Shown piece after piece: positions 59,769-64,000 of a stretch of 64,000 nucleotides of DNA. Under the pieces are notes generated by a model that saw only the letters and a program-made list of their open reading frames with translations, had not been told where the DNA came from and made no database searches. Origin of the DNA: Butyrivibrio sp. NC2007. Its GTDB lineage: Bacteria > Bacillota > Clostridia > Lachnospirales > Lachnospiraceae. Each line of letters begins with the position of its first letter. Positions within the stretch are counted from its first letter, which is position 1. The stretch lies in assembly GCF_000421405.1 (NCBI RefSeq), contig NZ_ATWY01000022.1, forward strand, positions 1 through 64,000. The letters are read 5' to 3'. Position numbers and translations under genes: made by a program.

Positions 59769-59910
59769 TATAATATCCCATACGAAACATAATTAAATAG
59801 AGGGTAAAACCGGAGCAATCCGGCGGCACAAAGCTATAGGGGCTCAAAGAGTCAGCCAGTTGCAGAACATATGAAAAGACATTGCCCTGGTTGGAGCGAT
59901 GTCTTTTTCT
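59769..59910 (+). promoter_or_regulatory. c-di-GMP-I (GEMM) type riboswitch with terminator
   Basis: TATAAT at 59769-59774 precedes an aptamer at about 59795-59865. Conserved GEMM features are CACAAAGCTATAGGGGCT (59827-59844) and GTCAGCCAGTTGC (59851-59863), with the expected spacing between the two paired regions. It is followed by a hairpin AAAAGACAT (59873-59881) / ATGTCTTTT (59899-59907) with T-rich tail, which would be the expression platform. The target is the secreted-protein gene at 59945. Ligand class (c-di-GMP or a related dinucleotide) is from family knowledge. Confidence 0.75.
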
Positions 59911-59944
59911 TTCACAAGCAGATTTGAGAAAGTGAGGATTTAAT

Positions 59945-60427
59945 ATGCAGAGATTGATAAGAGTTAGCATTATGGGACTTACAATGGCAGCTATGATTAT
60001 AGGGACTCTGTTTACGGGTAATATACAAGTCTATGCTGCGAATGGGAAAACAACAAAGACAACGAATGCATCAAAATCCACCTATGATGTAGAAAAAATA
60101 GAAATAATGATGGCTGCTACTGAAATACTGCTTAGCAAGAATTTTGGAAAAAATTATTCTGTATCAAGAAAAGATAATTTGGTTATAATCAATGTTTGGC
60201 AAGATGGGATGGCAACAGGAGCAGTGGGGGTTCAGGCTGGCCTGATTGACAAAAGAGAATGGACAAATATGACCAAGAGTATTCAATCGTTTTCAAAATC
60301 AATATATGAAGAGTTTGAGCCATACGGGGCAAATGTTAACGTGAACGTCTTAAATGATATGAATACTGATAATGTATTAATAACTTATCTCAACGGAGTT
60401 AAGTTTTATGATGTTTTAGATCAGTAA
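59945..60427 (+). CDS. Small secreted protein under c-di-GMP-type riboswitch control
   Basis: 160 residues with a signal peptide to about residue 32 (ends IQVYAAN), followed by a Lys/Thr/Ser-rich stretch and an unrecognised alpha/beta domain (KIEIMMAATEILLSKNFGKNYS, VNVNVLNDMNTDNVLITYLNG). GAGG lies seven bases before the ATG. Position behind a GEMM-type riboswitch suggests expression linked to the switch between motile and attached states. Confidence 0.75.
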   Translation: MQRLIRVSIMGLTMAAMIIGTLFTGNIQVYAANGKTTKTTNASKSTYDVEKIEIMMAATEILLSKNFGKNYSVSRKDNLVIINVWQDGMATGAVGVQAGLIDKREWTNMTKSIQSFSKSIYEEFEPYGANVNVNVLNDMNTDNVLITYLNGVKFYDVLDQ

Positions 60428-60586
60428 TACGCACTGGTTTACTGATTGTTACGGATACATTATGTTATCCGGCTTATGGAAAAGGTGCAATCAGCTCATA
60501 AGAAAGAGTACACTACTTGATTGAACTATTTTATAGTGATAAATTTGTTTCGCACCAAAACTCTATAGCATATGAGGTAATTAAAT

Positions 60587-61081
60587 ATGAAAACAATTGT
60601 TAGAAAAAACATAATAGCATTATCTATGGTTGTTATGATCATTGGTTCAATGTTCATTGGAAGCAACAAGGTTTATGCTGCTAGTGATGATACTGTTGTT
60701 TACATTACTAAGACAGGAGAGTGCTATCATTCAGATGGATGTAGCAGCTTGAGGAAAAGTAAGATTGCAACTACATTGAAGAGTGCTGTGGACAAAGGAT
60801 ACAGACCGTGTTCAAAATGTCATCCGGGTACTCTGGATGCGGCAAGCACATCTGCAACTGCTACAAAGGCAGCAACAACTACAAAGGCAGCGACAGCTGC
60901 TACTGCAGTTAACAGTGCTGTTGAAGCTCTTAAGAAGTATAAGGGCAATACCAAGGACTTTAATGCATATACATACTACACCAATTATACTGATCTTCAG
61001 ACAACTATAGGTGCAGATGGAGACAAGCTTCTCAAGCACTTCAATGAATTTGGTAAAGCAGAAGGTAGAGTTGCTAAGTAA
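60587..61081 (+). CDS. Small secreted protein with Cys4-type domain
   Basis: 164 residues. The signal peptide is very like that of the gene before it (MVVMIIGSMFIGSNKVYAAS). The next part, VYITKTGECYHSDGCSSLRKSKIATTLKSAVDKGYRPCSKCHPG, has the C-H-x3-C and C-x2-C pattern found beside bacterial nucleases and surface proteins, probably a zinc-binding fold. A Thr/Ala-rich linker (about 85-105) leads to a helical C-terminal domain. A weak promoter TTGATT-17-TAAATT lies at 60517-60545. It may be co-regulated with its neighbour. Confidence 0.75.
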   Translation: MKTIVRKNIIALSMVVMIIGSMFIGSNKVYAASDDTVVYITKTGECYHSDGCSSLRKSKIATTLKSAVDKGYRPCSKCHPGTLDAASTSATATKAATTTKAATAATAVNSAVEALKKYKGNTKDFNAYTYYTNYTDLQTTIGADGDKLLKHFNEFGKAEGRVAK

Positions 61082-61086
61082 TATAC

Positions 61087-61117
61087 AGCTGGTTCACATT
61101 ATTGTGAACCAGCTTTC
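61087..61117 (+). terminator. Intrinsic terminator
   Basis: AGCTGGTTCAC (61087-61097) and GTGAACCAGCT (61104-61114) pair perfectly, followed by a short T-rich tail. It ends the secreted Cys4 gene. Confidence 0.8.
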
Positions 61118-61137
61118 TATATGGGGAGAAGAAATAA

Positions 61138-61473
61138 ATGGAATCAGGACATAGACTTAAATGCAATCAATGTGGCTATACGTTCATATGTATGAATGGA
61201 ATCGGAAAGCTATATCCAAAAGTTTACACAGACACAGTCCAACGCGCCAAAGATGGAGAGCTTGGCTCGGAGATCAAACAATTCTTTGCGGATTATCCTT
61301 ATGGAGCCATCAATGCTGAACAGGTCACTTTTTATAAGGCATACAAGAAGTATCCTCATAAGTGTTCAAAATGTGGTGAGAAAATGCACATTGTTACTGA
61401 TAATGAGGTAGTAATGTGCCCTAAATGCAACAGCCCACTTGAGTCAACAATAGAATTCATAATGTGGGATTAA
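61138..61473 (+). CDS. Zinc-ribbon protein, 111 aa
   Basis: Three CxxC motifs: CNQCGYTFIC near the start, CSKCGEKM near residue 80 and CPKCNSPLE near residue 95. The last two with intervening strands make a zinc ribbon. No signal peptide. GGGGAG precedes the ATG. Function unknown; zinc ribbons of this kind often sit in nucleic-acid or protein binding adaptors. Confidence 0.75.
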   Translation: MESGHRLKCNQCGYTFICMNGIGKLYPKVYTDTVQRAKDGELGSEIKQFFADYPYGAINAEQVTFYKAYKKYPHKCSKCGEKMHIVTDNEVVMCPKCNSPLESTIEFIMWD

Positions 61474-61488
61474 ACCGGAAAGCAATGA

Positions 61489-61923
61489 TTATCGGACAAA
61501 TGATCCATTGGTATTGAAGCCCAGATTATCTTCTGAGCCAAATGCTGATCCGTAAGCCTTGACCATTCCAATGATCCAGTCGACAAGCCACCATATTCCA
61601 CAAGTTGCCCAGTTAAACAAAAGTTTCATTATTCCTAAGAAAATCTGGCCTCTAACAAATCTATCAACGCCCAGATATCCGAAAATAAAGGAACAAACCC
61701 AAACATATACATGCTTATTTATTGACTTTGGGTAATTAGTAGCATAAGCTACATTTCCACCTTGCTTAGTTACGATATAACCATTACCGTCTTTATAAAT
61801 GCTCACAATATCCCCTACACGTGGATTGGGATATCCAAAATACCCTATCGGAATATTTATAACTCTTCCATCGTCGGTTCCTATTTTTGCTGAAGTTTGC
61901 TCGATTTTTAAGATTTCTGCCAT
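61489..61923 (-). CDS. TM2-domain membrane protein
   Basis: 144 residues. The N-terminal 60 form a small beta domain (GRVINIPIGYFGYPNPRVGDIVSIY); the TM2 domain follows with VCSFIFGYLGVDRFVRGQIFLGIMKLLFNWATCGIWWLVDWIIGMVKAYG, two helices and a DRF turn. The function of TM2 proteins is mostly unknown. Single gene converging on the zinc-ribbon gene. Confidence 0.88.
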   Translation of the reverse strand: MAEILKIEQTSAKIGTDDGRVINIPIGYFGYPNPRVGDIVSIYKDGNGYIVTKQGGNVAYATNYPKSINKHVYVWVCSFIFGYLGVDRFVRGQIFLGIMKLLFNWATCGIWWLVDWIIGMVKAYGSAFGSEDNLGFNTNGSFVR

Positions 61924-62286
61924 AGTATAAGCTCCATTCTTGAGTATCTATCAACCCAATTTGTATTTGAATAAAAAGATAGGCGCGATAATTGTTGCTG
62001 TTAAATCAATTTTGAAATGACGATATTTCAACATTATAATTCTAGCAGATAAATCTTAAAGCTTAATAAAAATACATAACCAACATTTAAATATTATCTA
62101 AAAGTTATTTGAGGCTTGTCATAAATAAGGAAAATTCAAATATACTTAAGAGAAAAAGCGAACTTATATTTATTTGCTTTATCGAAAGGAATTGATATGT
62201 TTGAACTGTTATGCGAGGATTATTATAAAAGGATTGTTAAATAAAACAATTGCACGAATAGAGCTGTAGGGAAAGGTACTAACACC
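61924..62286. other. Intergenic region with candidate promoter and a 15-codon ORF
   Basis: AT-rich space of about 360 bases. TTGTCA (62116-62121) and TATACT (62141-62146) with 19-bp spacing may form a promoter. A good AAAGGA site precedes ATG at 62197, which encodes only MFELLCEDYYKRIVK (stop 62242-62244); the sequence looks like the first helix of a sigma-70-like factor and may be a relic or a leader peptide. Nothing else was seen. Confidence 0.35.
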
Positions 62287-62607
62287 ATGGATTTCAACGA
62301 AGTAAAACGCCAAGTCCTCCAATTCACCTCAGACCGCAACTGGGACCAGTTCCACACCCCCGAGAACCTAGCCAAGAGCATATCCATCGAAGCCGCCGAA
62401 CTCCTCGAGTGCTTCCAGTGGAGCCCCGATTACGACAAAGAAGCAGCCAAAGAGGAACTGGCCGATGTCATGAACTATTGCATCCAGCTCGCAGACAAAA
62501 TGGGCATTAGCATTGAAGACGCCATCATGGAAAAGATAGAGAAGAATGCTAAGAAGTACCCGATAGAAAAGAGCTATGGCAGCAGCAAGAAGTACACTGA
62601 ACTGTAA
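62287..62607 (+). CDS. MazG-like nucleotide pyrophosphohydrolase
   Basis: 106 residues, all helical. The Mg-binding motif of the family is visible as SIEAAELLECFQW (E-x3-E type) and EELADVMNYCIQL (E-x2-D). This is the short RS21-C6/dCTPase type that hydrolyses non-canonical or excess nucleotides to monophosphates. The coding sequence is richer in C than its neighbours. It is followed by an inverted repeat that can end its transcript. Confidence 0.88.
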   Translation: MDFNEVKRQVLQFTSDRNWDQFHTPENLAKSISIEAAELLECFQWSPDYDKEAAKEELADVMNYCIQLADKMGISIEDAIMEKIEKNAKKYPIEKSYGSSKKYTEL

Positions 62608-62654
62608 AAGAAATATTACGTACAAATATTGTCTCATCCATCTGCAAACTAACA

Positions 62655-62700
62655 TTGATTTACTACCTAAAAAAATATAAAATTTAGGTAGTAAATTTTT
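62655..62700. promoter_or_regulatory. 13-bp perfect inverted repeat over the second Fic promoter
   Basis: TTTACTACCTAAA (62659-62671) is repeated in reverse complement at 62683-62695 with an AT-only centre that holds a TATAAA-type -10. TTGATT at 62655-62660 can be the -35. A T run follows, so the same hairpin may end the mazG transcript. The Fic protein downstream has a C-terminal winged helix and could bind here. Confidence 0.6.
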
Positions 62701-62714
62701 ATGTGAGGAAATAT

Positions 62715-63755
62715 ATGAGAAAATTTGATTATAGTTTTTTGGAGACCAGCATTCCTGCCAACATAGCATCGTTATCTGCAATAGTAGCGGATTTGCGTGC
62801 AAAGGGGGAATTCAGAAAGCTTCAATATGCAGATTCTTATGAAAAACTGAGGCAGAAAGCAATTGTGGAATCAGTAAAAGGAAGTAATGCTATAGAAGGT
62901 ATAGTAACTACTGATGACAGAATAAGAGATATTGTAAACGGTGCTATTCCTGTTACTCACGATGAGAAAGAAATATCCGGTTATAAAGAGGCGCTGAATC
63001 TAATCCATACGAATTATGATCATATGGATCTGACTGAGGATACAATTAAAGTACTTCATAGAATGATGGAATCAGAGGTAAATCCCGCTGAAGCTGGTCA
63101 ATACAAGTCTCACGACAATATGATCATGGAATATCTGCCTGATGGAACCAGGCATATCAGATTTAAGCCTGTTGAGGCAAAAAAAACTTCTAAAGCTATG
63201 GAGCAGCTTCTTTTGGCATATTATGATGCAAGACAGAATTCAAATATTGCTGATCTGTTGCTTATTCCATGCTTTGTTGTCGATTTCCTTTGTATTCATC
63301 CATTCCTTGATGGAAACGGAAGAGTATCGAGGCTACTCACAGTACTTCTTCTGTATATGTCAGGATATGATATAGGAAGATATATATCTATTGAAGGACA
63401 GATTAACAAGTATAAAGAAAGTTACTATGATGCATTAGAGCAGTCTTCTGCAAAATGGCATGAGAACCAAAATGATTACACTCCTTTTATGGTGAATTTC
63501 ATGCAGATTCTTTATAGATGTTACAAAGAGTTGGATGAGTCCTTTATGGATATAAAATTAAAGAAAGCAAAGAAATCGGAACGAGTAGAGGCGATTCTCT
63601 TAAATGCCATAGTCCCTATTTCAAAGGGTGATATCCTGGACAAGGTGCCTGATATCAGCGTAAAAACAGTAGAGCTTGTCCTCAGCAAAATGATAAAAGA
63701 AAATAAGATTGTTAAAATAGGGTCTTTTAGAGATGCCAGATATATGAAAAAGTAG
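62715..63755 (+). CDS. Fic-family AMP-transferase-like protein (canonical motif, self-inhibited class)
   Basis: 346 residues from the ATG at 62715 with GAGG upstream. The N-terminal inhibitory motif SNAIEG (S57, E61) and the catalytic HPFLDGNGR (from H195) are both intact, so this is a class II Fic enzyme able to attach AMP to protein hydroxyls. The final 60 residues (RVEAILLNAIVPISKGDILDKVPDISVKTVELVLSKMIKENKIVKIG) form a winged helix. A DNA-binding role could allow it to control its own palindromic promoter. The 3' end abuts the opposing VanX-like gene. Confidence 0.93.
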   Translation: MRKFDYSFLETSIPANIASLSAIVADLRAKGEFRKLQYADSYEKLRQKAIVESVKGSNAIEGIVTTDDRIRDIVNGAIPVTHDEKEISGYKEALNLIHTNYDHMDLTEDTIKVLHRMMESEVNPAEAGQYKSHDNMIMEYLPDGTRHIRFKPVEAKKTSKAMEQLLLAYYDARQNSNIADLLLIPCFVVDFLCIHPFLDGNGRVSRLLTVLLLYMSGYDIGRYISIEGQINKYKESYYDALEQSSAKWHENQNDYTPFMVNFMQILYRCYKELDESFMDIKLKKAKKSERVEAILLNAIVPISKGDILDKVPDISVKTVELVLSKMIKENKIVKIGSFRDARYMKK

Positions 63756-63756
63756 C

Positions 63757-64000
63757 TCACTCCTCAATCTTCCTCACCGGAAAATCAAAAAAAGTATCCG
63801 GGTACGTCTCATCACACAGCGTGAAGTGCCACCACTCGTACTCATAAGGGGCAAAGCCGGCATTCATCATGACATCACGTAACAGTGTGCGGTTAGCGCG
63901 CTGAGCATCCGTAAGATCAGGGTGATCAAAATGGCTTATATCCCCGAAGTAATCAAAGTATCCACCCATAACCACATCGCATCCCCGGGACATATCAAAG
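63757..64000 (-). CDS. VanX-like D-alanyl-D-alanine dipeptidase, C-terminal part
   Basis: The frame is open to the right edge of the window, so the N-terminal half is missing. Visible motifs are SRGCDVVMGGYFDYFG (zinc-ligand Asp region) and YEWWHFTL (catalytic Glu and zinc His), as in VanX/DdpX enzymes. These split D-Ala-D-Ala; outside glycopeptide-resistance clusters they serve peptidoglycan recycling. The stop lies two bases from the end of the Fic gene. Confidence 0.88.
   Translation of the reverse strand, partial: FDMSRGCDVVMGGYFDYFGDISHFDHPDLTDAQRANRTLLRDVMMNAGFAPYEYEWWHFTLCDETYPDTFFDFPVRKIEE

Noticed and set aside
1-64000. tRNA, rRNA, insertion sequence or prophage genes
   Set aside because: No cloverleaf-like, rRNA-like, transposase or integrase signature was found while reading either strand; the LPD3-like fragment and the radical SAM cassette are the only hints of mobile DNA besides the repeats.

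Overview
The window looks like chromosome from a low-to-mid GC anaerobic Firmicute of the Lachnospiraceae, most like Butyrivibrio or Pseudobutyrivibrio. This is inferred from strong AGGAG-type ribosome binding sites, intrinsic hairpin plus T-run terminators, a giant secreted pectin-degrading protein with C-terminal cell-wall-binding repeats, GGDEF proteins together with a c-di-GMP-type riboswitch, and the protein families present. No rRNA, tRNA, CRISPR array, transposase or integrase gene was recognised.

Layout. 1-3.9 kb: end of a YeiH-type transporter, then a probable operon deoC - HD phosphohydrolase - membrane-tethered HMA metallochaperone - CsoR repressor, whose promoter carries CsoR/RcnR-type G-tract operators; then a DUF1275 membrane protein. 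4.3-6.4 kb: MarR regulator plus two overlapping radical SAM genes, matching the uncharacterised 'radical SAM mobile pair' cassette, behind a perfect 19-bp inverted-repeat operator. 6.7-7.9 kb: a cation/proton antiporter. 8.1-15.5 kb: a five-gene peptide/nickel-type ABC importer followed by a methyltransferase and a DUF4198-like protein, converging on an AstE/AspA-type deacylase; both outer promoter regions carry the same C6-G6 palindromic motif, so the two arms may share one regulator. 15.6-19.8 kb: aldo/keto reductase, CMD-family protein, a truncated alpha/beta-hydrolase, twin Cys-rich small proteins, a YccF protein and a membrane GGDEF protein. 20.0-28.3 kb: one 2747-residue secreted protein combining a rhamnogalacturonan acetylesterase-type SGNH domain with a PL11-type rhamnogalacturonan lyase, behind a leader that can fold into a multi-stem junction.

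28.3-53 kb is rich in two non-coding repeat families: short REP-like inverted repeats (GAGTCA...GGGGACG and GAGCC...GGGACGGAGTCA types) that sit directly on the 3' ends of genes, and four copies of an approximately 290-bp element that folds into nested hairpins. Genes here include a second GGDEF protein, endonuclease IV, a J-domain protein, a PPOX-family flavoprotein, a HAD phosphatase, a broken polyvalent-protein (LPD3-like) fragment with an XRE regulator, a NamZ/DUF1343 lipoprotein, a DUF362 protein, a beta-helix/LprI lipoprotein, several unknown genes, a metallophosphoesterase, a histidine phosphatase, an orphan CopG/BrnA-like antitoxin, and two large secreted proteins of unknown function.

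53-64 kb holds stand-alone accessory genes: DUF4272, a DUF89-like protein, an AAA_14/DUF4143 ATPase and two Fic proteins whose promoters are built from palindromes, a SIMPL protein, a second histidine phosphatase, a c-di-GMP-type riboswitch in front of small secreted proteins, a TM2 protein, a MazG-like pyrophosphohydrolase and the end of a VanX-like dipeptidase. The working theme is envelope and plant-polysaccharide interaction, with c-di-GMP signalling visible at both ends: two cyclases and one riboswitch.
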